Of a stretch of 64,000 bases of DNA, positions 49,665 to 58,353 are shown in pieces. The translations under genes were made by a program, and so were the position numbers. The notes under the pieces were generated by a model. It searched no databases, was not told the DNA's origin, and was given only the letters and a program-made list of their open reading frames with translations. The first letter of the stretch is position 1; every line of letters begins with the position of its first letter. This stretch comes from an uncultured Bacteroidales bacterium. GTDB taxonomy: Bacteria > Bacteroidota > Bacteroidia > Bacteroidales > UBA932. The stretch is from the NCBI GenBank assembly GCA_947306365.1, contig CAMZGD010000007.1, positions 1 through 64,000 on the forward strand, given 5' to 3'.

Positions 49665-51773
49665 CTATGAGATCTTTGAATAATCCTTGAAGGAGTCGTC
49701 GAGGCGGAGGGTGCGGAGCTGCTCGACGAGAAGACGGTTTTCGACGTGCTCGAGAAGCGGGTCGGCGGCGAGGATCCGTTCGCCGAGTTCACGGGCCTCG
49801 ACCAGCGCCGGGGAGTCCTTCGCCAGGTCGGCGATGTGGAGGTCGAAGGCCAGGCCGCTTTGCCGCGTCCCTTCGAAATCGCCCGGTCCGCGCATCCGCA
49901 GGTCGGCCTCCGCCAGTTCGAAACCGTCGCTCGTAGCGCACATCAGCTCGATGCGCTGCCGCGACTCGGTGCTGAGCTTGTAACCCGTCATCAGGATGCA
50001 GTACGACTTCTCGGCGCCGCGGCCCACCCGGCCGCGCAGCTGGTGGAGCTGCGACAGACCGAAGCGTTCGGCGCTCTCGATGACCATCACCGAAGCATTC
50101 GGCACATCCACGCCCACCTCGATGACTGACGTGGCCACCAGGATATGCGCCCGGCCCTTGGCGAAGAGCTCCATGTCATAGGCCTTGTTCTCGGCCTTCT
50201 GCTGCCCGTGGACCACCGCCGTCACGTACTGCGGGGCCGGAAAAGCCTCCGTGATGTGCATATATCCCTCTTCCAGGTTCTTGTAGTCCATCTTCTCGGA
50301 TTCCTTGATCAGCGGATACACCACGAATATCTGGCGGCCCAGCGCGATCTGCTGCCGCATGAAATTGTAGAGGTCGCCGCGACGGTTCTCCGTCCAATGG
50401 ACCGTCTCCACCGGCTTGCGGCCCGGCGGCAGCTCGTCGAGGACCGAGACGTCGAGGTCGCCGTAGAGCGTCATCGCCAGCGTGCGCGGGATCGGCGTGG
50501 CCGTCATCACGAGCACGTGCGGCGCCACGGCCGACTTCGACCAGAGCCGGGAACGCTGCTCCACGCCGAAACGGTGCTGCTCGTCGATGACCGCCAGGGC
50601 CAGCGACTTGAACTGTACCGTATCCTTGATCAGGGCGTGCGTGCCGACGATGATCTGGAGCGTACCGTCGAGCAGGCCCCGGTGAATCTCGTCGCGTTCC
50701 TTCTGCCGGGTGTTGCCTGTCAGCAGCGCGATGCGCGCCCCCGACGGCGCCAGGAACTTCTGTATGCTGTGGTAGTGCTGGTTGGCCAGCACTTCGGTCG
50801 GCGCCATCACACAGGCCTGATACCCGTTGTCGAGCGCCATCATCGCGGCGAGCACCGCCACCAGCGTCTTGCCGCTTCCAACGTCGCCCTGCAGCAGACG
50901 GTTCATCTGCTTGCCGCTGGCCACATCGCCGCGGATCTCCTTCAGCACCCGCTTCTGCGCCCCGGTAAGCGGGAACGGCAGCGCTTCATATGTCTTATTG
51001 AAATAGTCGCCGATCCGGCGGAACACGACGCCGCTGTCCGCCCGCATCCGGATGTTCTTCTGCCGCAGCAGCGAGAGCTGCAGATAGAACAACTCTTCGA
51101 ACTTGAGCCGGCGCTGCGCCCGGCCCAGGTCCTGCACCGAGGCGGGGAAATGGATGTGCTGCAGCGCAAACGTCAGCGGGACGAGATGCTTCTGTTCCAG
51201 GATATAGGCCGGCAGCGTCTCCTCCAGTGTGCCGAGCACCCGGTCCAGCAGCGTGGCCATCATCTTCTCGAAGAACTTGTTGGTGATGCCCGCGTTGTGC
51301 AGCTTCTCCGTACTGGAATAGACGCCCATCATCACGCCGACCTGCGACAGCTTCTCCTCCGTGGCCGGATCGACCTCGGGATGGACGAGGTTCCAGCTCT
51401 GTCCGAACACGGACGGCTTGCCGAAAACGATGTACTCCGGCCCCACCTGCAACTTCTCTTCCATCCATTTCAATCCCTTGAAGAACACCAGGTCGATGGA
51501 TCCGGTACCGTCGGTGAACCGGGCCACAAGCCGGACGCTGCGGCCCTTCCCCGTCTTGTCGATGCGGGTGATGCGGCCGCGCAGCTGGATGTAGGCAGAC
51601 GATGAATCGATCTCCCGCACGCTGTAGAAGCGGGAACGGTCGATATAACGGAACGGAAACGTATAGAGGAGATCCCTGAACGTACTGATGCCCAGTTCCT
51701 TGTTCAGCAGTTCCGCCCGCTTCGGCCCGACGCCCGGCAAATACTTGATATCACTCTCCAGAATCTGTGGCAT
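49665..51773 (-). CDS. recG: ATP-dependent DNA helicase RecG
   Basis: 702 residues. Reverses stalled forks and branch-migrates Holliday junctions. The N-terminal wedge/OB part (DIKYLPGVGPKRAELLNKELG, YIQLRGRITRIDKTGKGRS) precedes the helicase: Walker A LLQGDVGSGKT, VIDEQHRFGVEQRS (DEQH box), MTATPIPRTLAMTLYG, QQKAENKAYDMELFAKG, and the C-terminal TRIP-like LHQLRGRVGRGAEKSYC. ATG 51773 matches the usual N-terminus; further upstream frame is antisense to pdxA. Confidence 0.96.
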   Translation of the reverse strand: MPQILESDIKYLPGVGPKRAELLNKELGISTFRDLLYTFPFRYIDRSRFYSVREIDSSSAYIQLRGRITRIDKTGKGRSVRLVARFTDGTGSIDLVFFKGLKWMEEKLQVGPEYIVFGKPSVFGQSWNLVHPEVDPATEEKLSQVGVMMGVYSSTEKLHNAGITNKFFEKMMATLLDRVLGTLEETLPAYILEQKHLVPLTFALQHIHFPASVQDLGRAQRRLKFEELFYLQLSLLRQKNIRMRADSGVVFRRIGDYFNKTYEALPFPLTGAQKRVLKEIRGDVASGKQMNRLLQGDVGSGKTLVAVLAAMMALDNGYQACVMAPTEVLANQHYHSIQKFLAPSGARIALLTGNTRQKERDEIHRGLLDGTLQIIVGTHALIKDTVQFKSLALAVIDEQHRFGVEQRSRLWSKSAVAPHVLVMTATPIPRTLAMTLYGDLDVSVLDELPPGRKPVETVHWTENRRGDLYNFMRQQIALGRQIFVVYPLIKESEKMDYKNLEEGYMHITEAFPAPQYVTAVVHGQQKAENKAYDMELFAKGRAHILVATSVIEVGVDVPNASVMVIESAERFGLSQLHQLRGRVGRGAEKSYCILMTGYKLSTESRQRIELMCATSDGFELAEADLRMRGPGDFEGTRQSGLAFDLHIADLAKDSPALVEARELGERILAADPLLEHVENRLLVEQLRTLRLDDSFKDYSKIS

Positions 51774-51776
51774 ACA

Positions 51777-51784
51777 CAAATATA
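51777..51784 (-). promoter_or_regulatory. -7 promoter element TATATTTG for recG
   Basis: An exact TAnnTTTG match on the minus strand ending 3 bases before the recG ATG; a leaderless mRNA is predicted if it is used. Confidence 0.55.
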
Positions 51785-51795
51785 TAAAATTTTCG

Positions 51796-51802
51796 TATCT
51801 TG
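51796..51802 (+). promoter_or_regulatory. weak -7 element TATCTTG for pdxA
   Basis: One base short of TAnnTTTG, about 31 bases before the pdxA ATG, in the divergent gap with recG. Confidence 0.35.
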
Positions 51803-51833
51803 CAACGATTTTTACAAGCGAAAAACCATAGCA

Positions 51834-52913
51834 ATGAGAGACAAGATCGTGGTGGGCATCACCCAGGGTGACACAAACGGAATCGGATATGAAGTAATCA
51901 TCAAGTCGCTGGCCGATGCGCGGATCCTCGAGAACTGCGTCATCGTGCTCTACGGCTCCTCCCGCTTCTTCGGCATCTACCGCAAGTTCCTGCCGGAAAT
52001 CGAGCAGATCGCGACCAACGTGATCAATTCGGCCGAAGACGCGCGCTCGAAACGCGTCAACATCATCAATGCCGTGCCCGAAAGCATGGCAATGGAGATC
52101 GGGCAGCCCACGGCCGACGGCGCGAAAGCCGCCGTCCTGGCACTCAAGGCCGCCGTGGCCGACGCCAAGCGCGGCGCCATCGACGCCATCGTCACCGCCC
52201 CGTTCAACAAGCACACCGTCGCCGAACTCGGATTCGGATTCCCGGGCCATACCGAGTATCTCATCCACGAATTCGACCGGAAAGACGGCCTGATGCTCCT
52301 CTGTTCCGAGAACCTTCGGGTCGGCGTGGTCACCAACCACCTGCCGCTGGCGAAAGTCAGTTCCGCCATCACGGTCGAAACCATCCTGAGCAAGCTCCGC
52401 CTGATGAACGACTCGCTCCGCCGCGACTTCGGCGTCATCATGCCCAAGATCGCCGTACTGGGCCTCAACCCCCATGCGGGAGACGGCGGCTCGCTCGGCA
52501 CGGAGGAGATCGACACGATCATCCCGGCCGTCCAGCTGGCCGGCAAGGAGAAGATCCTGGCCTTCGGCCCCTACTCGCCCGACGGTTTCTTCAGCACGCA
52601 TATGCAGAGCAGCTTCGACGCCGTTCTGGCGATGTACCACGACCAGGGGCTCATTCCTTTCAAGGCGCTTGCTTTCGACAGCGGCGTAAACTTCACGGCC
52701 GGCCTGCCCATCGTCCGCACCTCCCCCGACCACGGCACCGGCTACGACATCGCCGGCAAGAACAAGGCGTATTCCGGACCGATGACGCGGGCCATCTACG
52801 CCGCCATCGACCTGAGCCACAACCGCCGCCGGTTCGATGAGATGAACGCAAATCCCCTCGAGGTGAAACGCTTCGAAGGTCCCCGGTACGAAAAGACCAT
52901 CCTGCCTGAATAG
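51834..52913 (+). CDS. pdxA: 4-hydroxythreonine-4-phosphate dehydrogenase PdxA
   Basis: 359 residues. NAD-dependent step of the deoxyxylulose-5-phosphate-dependent PLP route. Motifs: VGITQGDTNGIGYEVIIKSL, IVTAPFNKHTVAELG, FPGHTEYL (metal His), GLNPHAGDGGSLGTEE, AMYHDQGLIPFKALAF and TSPDHGTGYDIAGKN. The metal-binding histidines are all present. Its TAG stop shares a base with the GTG start of rnhA. Confidence 0.95.
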   Translation: MRDKIVVGITQGDTNGIGYEVIIKSLADARILENCVIVLYGSSRFFGIYRKFLPEIEQIATNVINSAEDARSKRVNIINAVPESMAMEIGQPTADGAKAAVLALKAAVADAKRGAIDAIVTAPFNKHTVAELGFGFPGHTEYLIHEFDRKDGLMLLCSENLRVGVVTNHLPLAKVSSAITVETILSKLRLMNDSLRRDFGVIMPKIAVLGLNPHAGDGGSLGTEEIDTIIPAVQLAGKEKILAFGPYSPDGFFSTHMQSSFDAVLAMYHDQGLIPFKALAFDSGVNFTAGLPIVRTSPDHGTGYDIAGKNKAYSGPMTRAIYAAIDLSHNRRRFDEMNANPLEVKRFEGPRYEKTILPE

Positions 52914-53377
52914 TGAACCGTCCCCCGATCCAGATCTATACCGACGGTGCCTGCAGCGGCAACCCGGGGCCGGGCGGCTTCGCCGTGATCCTGCGGTGCG
53001 GCAGCTATGAAAAGGAAATCTCGGCCGGCTATGCCGTCACCACCAACAACCGGATGGAACTGCTGGCCGTCATCACCGGCCTGGAAGCCGTCCGCTGGGA
53101 GCAGGCCGACGTGACCATCTGGAGCGACTCCTCCTATGTAGTAGATGCCGTGGAGAAAGGCTGGGTGTTCAGCTGGGAGCGGAAAGGCTTCGCCAAGAAA
53201 GCCAATCCGGACCTGTGGACCCGGTTCCTGGCCGTCTATCGCCGGCATCACGTCCGGTTCGTCTGGGTCCGCGGGCACAACGGGCATCCCGAAAACGAAC
53301 GCTGCGACCGCCTGGCAGTCGCAGCATCGCAAGGTCCCGGCCTGCTGACCGACTCAGGATACACGCAGGAACCGTAG
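52913..53377 (+). CDS. rnhA: ribonuclease HI
   Basis: 154 residues. Degrades RNA in RNA-DNA hybrids. Catalytic acids lie in IYTDGACSGNPGPGG (first Asp), NNRMELLAVI (Glu), TIWSDSSYVVDAV (Asp) and ENERCDRLA (Asp); the basic handle KGWVFSWERKGFAKKANPDLW is present. GTG 52913 overlaps the pdxA stop by one base (TAGTG), and no ATG lies before the first catalytic strand. Its 3' end overlaps the convergent VOC gene by 24 bases. Confidence 0.94.
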   Translation: MNRPPIQIYTDGACSGNPGPGGFAVILRCGSYEKEISAGYAVTTNNRMELLAVITGLEAVRWEQADVTIWSDSSYVVDAVEKGWVFSWERKGFAKKANPDLWTRFLAVYRRHHVRFVWVRGHNGHPENERCDRLAVAASQGPGLLTDSGYTQEP

Positions 53378-54415
53378 GGCCTTTACCATCCAGCGCGGGA
53401 GCGGACGGCGGTCGTCACGCTTCTTGAAATCGATGTAGCATCCCCATTTCTTGATCACGGGAATCCGGAACGTCTCAACGAATTCGATGAGCGTGCCGTC
53501 GGGATCCTCGATGTAAGTGAAATGGCCGTTGGCGTCGCCCATATCGAAATCGGCGCCGCTGTCGCAGACGAACGGATGGCCGAGGGCCTTGCAGTCGGCC
53601 TCCACGGCGTCCATGTTGCGGATGTCGAAGCACAGGTGGATGAAGCCCGGATCCCCCCAGAAGCGATTCGCATAGATCTTCACAGGCTGGTCGTCCAGCG
53701 CCTGGACGAGTTCGATATGCGAGGGGCCCATCAATTCGTGCAACGGTCCCGCGAAAGGTTTCGTACGGCCCAGCATCACGCGGCGTACCCGCCGGCTGCC
53801 GCCCGGCAGCGCCTTCAAGTCATCGAAGACACCCGTCTCGTCGGCCTGCACCGCATCATAGCCGAGCAGCTTGCCGTAAAAGGCGATGGAACGGCCCATG
53901 TCGCTGACGCCCAGCACGGCACCGCAGGTTCCTCCCGTGGTGAACGCCTTGGACCGGACCATCACATAAGCATCTTCCTCGATTTCCAGGAGGTTGTCCC
54001 ACGGATCGGCCATATAGAAATGCTTCACGCCGGCAAATGAAATGGACGGAGTCGAAAGCAGCCGGAATCCCTTGCGGGCGAAGGTGTCATAGGTAGCTGC
54101 TGCGTCGCGGCTCTTGATCTTGGCGATGAAGATGCCCAGGTCGCCGAGGCGGGGCGGCAGGGCCGGATAATTGAGTTCGCGGCCGCGCGGCTCCCAGATC
54201 TCCAGGCCGCCGCCGCTCTGGAGGCTTATGGCCAGGATGGCATAGCGGGGCTGGGGCTTGCCGCCCGTATAGGGAAGCATCCGTTCGGCGACGCCTTCAT
54301 CGGCTACGACGGGGATGTCGATGCCGAAGTTTTCACGATACCATTTCCACGTTTCGTCGGCATTCCTTACGCCGATGCCCACCTGCTGCAATCCACAAAT
54401 GACTTTCTCTTTCAT
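53354..54415 (-). CDS. two-domain VOC-superfamily (glyoxalase/dioxygenase-like) protein
   Basis: 353 residues with two VOC modules: residues about 6-155 (CGLQQVGIGVRNADETWKWY, VKHFYMADPWDNLLEIEED) and about 163-325 (GAVLGVSDMGRSIAFYGKLLG, FIHLCFDIRNMDAVEADCKA, FTYIEDPDGTLIEFVETF). Metal-ligand positions are only partly kept in module 1, more so in module 2 (SHIELVQ, HLCFDI, EFVE). Reaction unknown; relatives are glyoxalases and extradiol dioxygenases. It has its own -7 element, 17 bases upstream. Confidence 0.85.
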   Translation of the reverse strand: MKEKVICGLQQVGIGVRNADETWKWYRENFGIDIPVVADEGVAERMLPYTGGKPQPRYAILAISLQSGGGLEIWEPRGRELNYPALPPRLGDLGIFIAKIKSRDAAATYDTFARKGFRLLSTPSISFAGVKHFYMADPWDNLLEIEEDAYVMVRSKAFTTGGTCGAVLGVSDMGRSIAFYGKLLGYDAVQADETGVFDDLKALPGGSRRVRRVMLGRTKPFAGPLHELMGPSHIELVQALDDQPVKIYANRFWGDPGFIHLCFDIRNMDAVEADCKALGHPFVCDSGADFDMGDANGHFTYIEDPDGTLIEFVETFRIPVIKKWGCYIDFKKRDDRRPLPRWMVKALRFLRVS

Positions 54416-54432
54416 AGTTTAGCTTTATCTTA

Positions 54433-54440
54433 CAAAGATA
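54433..54440 (-). promoter_or_regulatory. -7 promoter element TATCTTTG for the VOC gene
   Basis: An exact TAnnTTTG match on the minus strand in the 73-bp gap after mqnC. Confidence 0.5.
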
Positions 54441-54488
54441 GCGTTTTTCTTCCAATGCTTCCCTTCAGGAATTATCCCGTCCACGTTA

Positions 54489-55598
54489 TTACGTGATTTT
54501 GTGGACGGAACGCGGTTGATACAATTGGTCGCGGAGCCAGGGCGTGAAGCCGGCCGCGGCGATGGCTTCGCGCATGCTCCGTACATTAAGCGTGTGATGC
54601 GCCCCGGCGGCGGAGACGACATTTTCCTCAATCATGATCGAGCCCATGTCGTCGGCTCCGGCGTGCAGGGCGCGCAGTCCCGTTTCCAGGCCGACGGTCA
54701 GCCAGGAAGCCTGAATGTGATCGACGTTGTCGAGAACAAGGCGGGCGATGGCGACGGTGCGCAGGAATTCTTCGTCGGGATGCCAGTGCGGCGGTTCGCC
54801 GGGGAGTGAGATGCCTTCTGGCAGGTTTCCGCCGGCAGCCAGCCGTTCCAGTGCGGTGCCCTTCAACTGCATCGGCCAGCAGATGAAAGCGCGGAAACCG
54901 GGGGCTCCCGTCGACCGCAGGTCTTGGAGCTCCCGCAGTTTCAGCAGATGGTCGATCCGTTCTTCCAGCGTCTCGATATGTCCATAGACCATCGTTGCCG
55001 TGGTACTTATCCCCAGGGCATGCGCTTCGCGCATCACGTCGAACCATTGCGTGGCCGTAGGTTTGGCCGGCGACAGGAAGCGGCGGACCCGGTCGGAGAG
55101 GATCTCGGCGCCGGCGCCGGGCAGCGTATCAAGTCCGGCGGCCTGCAGGCGTTGCAGCACCTCCCGATAGGACAGATGCGAAAGGCGGGCGATATGGGCG
55201 ATTTCCGGCGGACCCAACGCATTGAGCCGGAGCGACGGCTCGACCTCTTTCAGTCGGCGGAATAGGGTCTCATACCACTCGATGCCATACTTCGGATGCA
55301 ATCCTCCCTGCAGCAGCAACTGGTCGCCGCCCAGCGCTTTCATCTCGGCAATCTTCTGCAGATAATCTTCGAAAGCAAGGGTATAAGCATTTTCCGGCTC
55401 GTCGGGCCGACAATGAAAGTTGCAGAACTTGCAACCGGACAGGCAGACATTGGTGTAGTTGACATTGCGGTCGATCTGATAGCTGACGCGGCGCTCCGGC
55501 ACATGCCGATAGCGCTCGGCCTGCGCCAGCGCGCACAAATCGTCGAGCGGCGCCTCGCGATACAGCGTCAACGCCTCGTCTCTGGTCAGCCTATTCAT
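54489..55598 (-). CDS. mqnC: cyclic dehypoxanthinyl futalosine synthase MqnC
   Basis: 369 residues. Radical-SAM enzyme of the futalosine route to menaquinone. DRNVNYTNVCLSGCKFCNF holds the CxxxCxxC cluster; QGGLHPKYGIEWYE, LPGAGAEILSDRVRRF, TTATMVYGHIET and the C-terminal QASWLTVGLETG, GADDMGSIMIEENVVSAAG are MqnC-type and separate it from MqnE. ATG 55598 (MNRLTRDEAL) is chosen over a TTG upstream. No other mqn gene is in the window. It lies 151 bases after glnS. Confidence 0.9.
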   Translation of the reverse strand: MNRLTRDEALTLYREAPLDDLCALAQAERYRHVPERRVSYQIDRNVNYTNVCLSGCKFCNFHCRPDEPENAYTLAFEDYLQKIAEMKALGGDQLLLQGGLHPKYGIEWYETLFRRLKEVEPSLRLNALGPPEIAHIARLSHLSYREVLQRLQAAGLDTLPGAGAEILSDRVRRFLSPAKPTATQWFDVMREAHALGISTTATMVYGHIETLEERIDHLLKLRELQDLRSTGAPGFRAFICWPMQLKGTALERLAAGGNLPEGISLPGEPPHWHPDEEFLRTVAIARLVLDNVDHIQASWLTVGLETGLRALHAGADDMGSIMIEENVVSAAGAHHTLNVRSMREAIAAAGFTPWLRDQLYQPRSVHKIT

Positions 55599-55715
55599 AT
55601 AGCCCTGCAATGTACACAACTGTCCGCCAGGGATTTATGCAAACCACACCCCTCGAAATGGAGGGGAGATCTTTATCTAAATTATTGATTGTCAATTGCG
55701 TCCGTTGCAGCACAT

Positions 55716-55755
55716 TTGTAAGATCCGCGCGTCAGGCATGCGGATCATCTTACAA
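55716..55755 (-). terminator. hairpin at the end of glnS
   Basis: TTGTAAGATCCGC (55716-55728) pairs with 55740-55755 with a 3-base bulge and an 11-base loop. On the minus strand the stem begins within the glnS stop codon. No long T tract follows, so processing or weak termination is as likely. Confidence 0.5.
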
Positions 55756-57402
55756 CTTGAACGAATCCTTCAAACTGGTCGTCTTGTTCATCACCAGATG
55801 GCCGGGCGTCGAGTCAGGGTCTTTCTTGAAATAGCCCACACGCTCGAACTGGACGGCCAGGCCGGCGGGATCGTCGAGCAGCGCGGGCTCGGCCCAGCCG
55901 GTGCGGACCACCAGGCTTTCCGGATTGAGGAAATCCTTGTAGTCCTTGTCACAAGGCACCTGCGACATGTCTTCGAGCGTGAAGAGCCGGTCGTAGATGC
56001 GGCATTCGATTTCCTTGGCGAATGCCGTGCTCACCCAATGGATCGTTCCCTTGACGGAGCGCCACTGGCCGGAGGCCGGATGCGTCATCGGATCGTAGGT
56101 GCAGCGGAGTTCCACCACCTTGCCGTCCGCATCCTTGACCATCTCCTCGCATTTGATGATGTAGGTGTATTTCAAGCGCACTTCCCCGCCCGGACGCAGC
56201 CGGAAATACTTTTTCGGCGCATCTTCCATAAAATCGGCCCGGTCGATGAGCAGTTCGCCCGTGAAGGGAACACGACGCTTCGGGCCGTCGGGGGCGGCCG
56301 GGTTGAGCGGCGCTTCGAACCACTCCACGCGGCCCGGCTCCCAGTTGGTCAAAGTCACCTTGATCGGATCGTCGGAGACCACCATATAGCGGTTGCTGCG
56401 CTCATTCAGATCCTGGCGCACACACCATTCGAGCAGGCCGATGTCCATCAGCTGGTCGCGCTTGGACACGCCGATCTTGTCGCAGAACAGTTTGAGGGCC
56501 TCGGGCGTGTAGCCGCGGCGGCGCACGCCGCACAGCGTGGGCATACGCGGGTCGTCCCATCCCGAGACAAAGCCTTTCTCCACCAGTTCCAGCAGCTTCC
56601 GCTTGCTCATCAGGGTATAGGTAAGGTTCAGGCGCGCAAACTCATACTGATGCGAGGGATAGATGCCGAGCGTCTCGATGAACCAGTCGTAGAGCGGACG
56701 GTGGATGTCGAATTCCAGCGTGCAGATGGAATGGGTGATGTGTTCGATGGAGTCGCACTGGCCGTGGGTGTAGTCGTACATCGGATAGATGCACCACTTG
56801 TCGCCGGTACGGTGATGGCTGGCGTGCTTGATGCGGTAGAGGATCGGATCGCGGAACAGCATGTTGGGATGCGCCATGTCTATCTTCGCCCGGAGCACTT
56901 TCGCGCCGTCCGGATACTTGCCCGCTTTCATCTCACGGAAGAGGCGGAGATTTTCCTCGACCGACCGATTCCGCCAGGGGCTGTCGGTGCCCGGCGTCTC
57001 CACCGTGCCGCGGCCTGCGCGTATCTCTTCGAGCGTCTGGTCGTCCACATAGGCCAGGCCGCGTTCGATGAGCTGCTCGGCCCACGCGTACAGCTGGTCG
57101 AAATAATCGGAAGCGTAGCGTTCCTCAGCCCACTGGAAACCGAGCCACTTGATGTCCTCCTTGATGGCGTCGACATACTCCACGTCTTCTTTCGTGGGGT
57201 TGGTGTCGTCGTAGCGGAGGTTGGTCCGGCCGCCGTACTTCAGTGCAAGTCCGAAATTGATGCACAGGCTCTTGGCATGGCCCAGGTGAAGATAGCCGTT
57301 GGGCTCGGGCGGAAAGCGCGTGATGATGCTGTCGAATTTTCCGGCCGCGAGGTCTGCTTCGATGATCTCTTCGAGGAAATTGTTTCTCTTCTCTTCTTCC
57401 AT
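55750..57402 (-). CDS. glnS: glutaminyl-tRNA synthetase
   Basis: 550 residues. Class I synthetase. The HIGH motif is in FPPEPNGYLHLGHAKSLC, with YDDTNPTKE just after; the KMSKS equivalent is VMSKRKLLEL. The C-terminal anticodon-binding beta-barrels (ELRCTYDPMTHPASGQ, TIHWVSTAFAKEIECRIYDRLF) match GlnRS rather than GluRS. Direct GlnRS means glutamine charging need not rely on the amidotransferase route. ATG 57402 has a -7 element 21 bases upstream. Confidence 0.96.
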   Translation of the reverse strand: MEEEKRNNFLEEIIEADLAAGKFDSIITRFPPEPNGYLHLGHAKSLCINFGLALKYGGRTNLRYDDTNPTKEDVEYVDAIKEDIKWLGFQWAEERYASDYFDQLYAWAEQLIERGLAYVDDQTLEEIRAGRGTVETPGTDSPWRNRSVEENLRLFREMKAGKYPDGAKVLRAKIDMAHPNMLFRDPILYRIKHASHHRTGDKWCIYPMYDYTHGQCDSIEHITHSICTLEFDIHRPLYDWFIETLGIYPSHQYEFARLNLTYTLMSKRKLLELVEKGFVSGWDDPRMPTLCGVRRRGYTPEALKLFCDKIGVSKRDQLMDIGLLEWCVRQDLNERSNRYMVVSDDPIKVTLTNWEPGRVEWFEAPLNPAAPDGPKRRVPFTGELLIDRADFMEDAPKKYFRLRPGGEVRLKYTYIIKCEEMVKDADGKVVELRCTYDPMTHPASGQWRSVKGTIHWVSTAFAKEIECRIYDRLFTLEDMSQVPCDKDYKDFLNPESLVVRTGWAEPALLDDPAGLAVQFERVGYFKKDPDSTPGHLVMNKTTSLKDSFKL

Positions 57403-57423
57403 TGTTCAAGCTGTTTGAAGTTA

Positions 57424-57431
57424 CAAATATA
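57424..57431 (-). promoter_or_regulatory. -7 promoter element TATATTTG for glnS
   Basis: An exact TAnnTTTG match on the minus strand, in the 71-bp divergent gap with yicC. Confidence 0.55.
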
Positions 57432-57443
57432 TTAAAAATTCAC

Positions 57444-57451
57444 TATCTTTA
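57444..57451 (+). promoter_or_regulatory. -7-like element TATCTTTA for yicC
   Basis: Seven of eight bases of TAnnTTTG, 22 bases before the yicC ATG. Confidence 0.4.
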
Positions 57452-57473
57452 TAGTTTAAAAACCAAAGCGCCC

Positions 57474-58349
57474 ATGTTAAAATCCATGACCGGCTACGGC
57501 AAGGCCGAGTGCCAGCTGGGAGCCGACAAGTATCTGGTGGAAATCCGGTCCGTGAACGGAAAGAACGCCGACATCACCTTCAAGACGCAGCTCATCCCCC
57601 GCGACCGCGAAGTGGAGGTGCGCAAGTACATCGCCGACAGGCTGGGCCGCGGCAACATCGACCTGTTCATCACGGTCGAACGCGCCGAAGGCTCCGCAGG
57701 AAAGCAGATCAGCCGCGAAGCGTTCCTGTCCTACTACGGACAGCTCGAGGCCGTCGTCAAGGGAACGATATTCGAATACTGCGAGCCGGAAGCGATGTTT
57801 CAGTCGCTGATGCGTATGCCGGATATCCTGGAGACCCGCAGCACCGAGCTCACGGCGGCGGAATGGGAGACACTCTATGCCGCCATCCGCGAGGCCGTCG
57901 CCGCCCTCGACGCCTTCCGCAAGAAAGAAGGCGTCAGCCTGCAGAACGACATCCTTGCCCAGGTCGACAAGATCGAATCGTACCTCCCCGAGATCGAACG
58001 CTATGAACGCGAACGCATCACGTCCATCCGCGAACGGATCGACGCGCGCCTGAAAGAGATTGCGGCGCAGCCCGACGGCAACCGGCTGGAGCAGGAGATG
58101 ATCTTCTGGCTCGAAAAACTCGACATCAACGAAGAGAAGGTGCGGCTGCGCCAGCACTGCCGCTATTTCCGCGAGACCGTGGAAGAAGAGCCGCTGCCCG
58201 GCCGCAAGCTGGGATTCATCGCCCAGGAGATGGGACGGGAAATCAACACCCTCGGCTCGAAGGCGAACCATGCCGAAATCCAGAAATGGGTGGTCCGGAT
58301 GAAAGACGAACTCGAAAAGATCAAGGAACAAACACTCAATATCCTATAA
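57474..58349 (+). CDS. yicC: YicC-family endoribonuclease
   Basis: 291 residues. YicC proteins are RNA-degrading stress proteins. The N-terminal domain (LKSMTGYGKAECQL, VEIRSVNGKNADITFKT) and the C-terminal DUF1732 (EQEMIFWLEKLDINEEKVRLR, GRKLGFIAQEMGREINTLGSK, MKDELEKIKEQTLNIL) are both complete. ATG 57474 gives the conserved MLKSMTGYG. The protease gene follows after 4 bases. Confidence 0.94.
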   Translation: MLKSMTGYGKAECQLGADKYLVEIRSVNGKNADITFKTQLIPRDREVEVRKYIADRLGRGNIDLFITVERAEGSAGKQISREAFLSYYGQLEAVVKGTIFEYCEPEAMFQSLMRMPDILETRSTELTAAEWETLYAAIREAVAALDAFRKKEGVSLQNDILAQVDKIESYLPEIERYERERITSIRERIDARLKEIAAQPDGNRLEQEMIFWLEKLDINEEKVRLRQHCRYFRETVEEEPLPGRKLGFIAQEMGREINTLGSKANHAEIQKWVVRMKDELEKIKEQTLNIL

Positions 58350-58353
58350 CCGT

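Noticed and set aside
51774-52820. N-terminal extension of RecG
   Set aside because: It would be antisense to pdxA and spans the recG promoter; the family start is at 51773.
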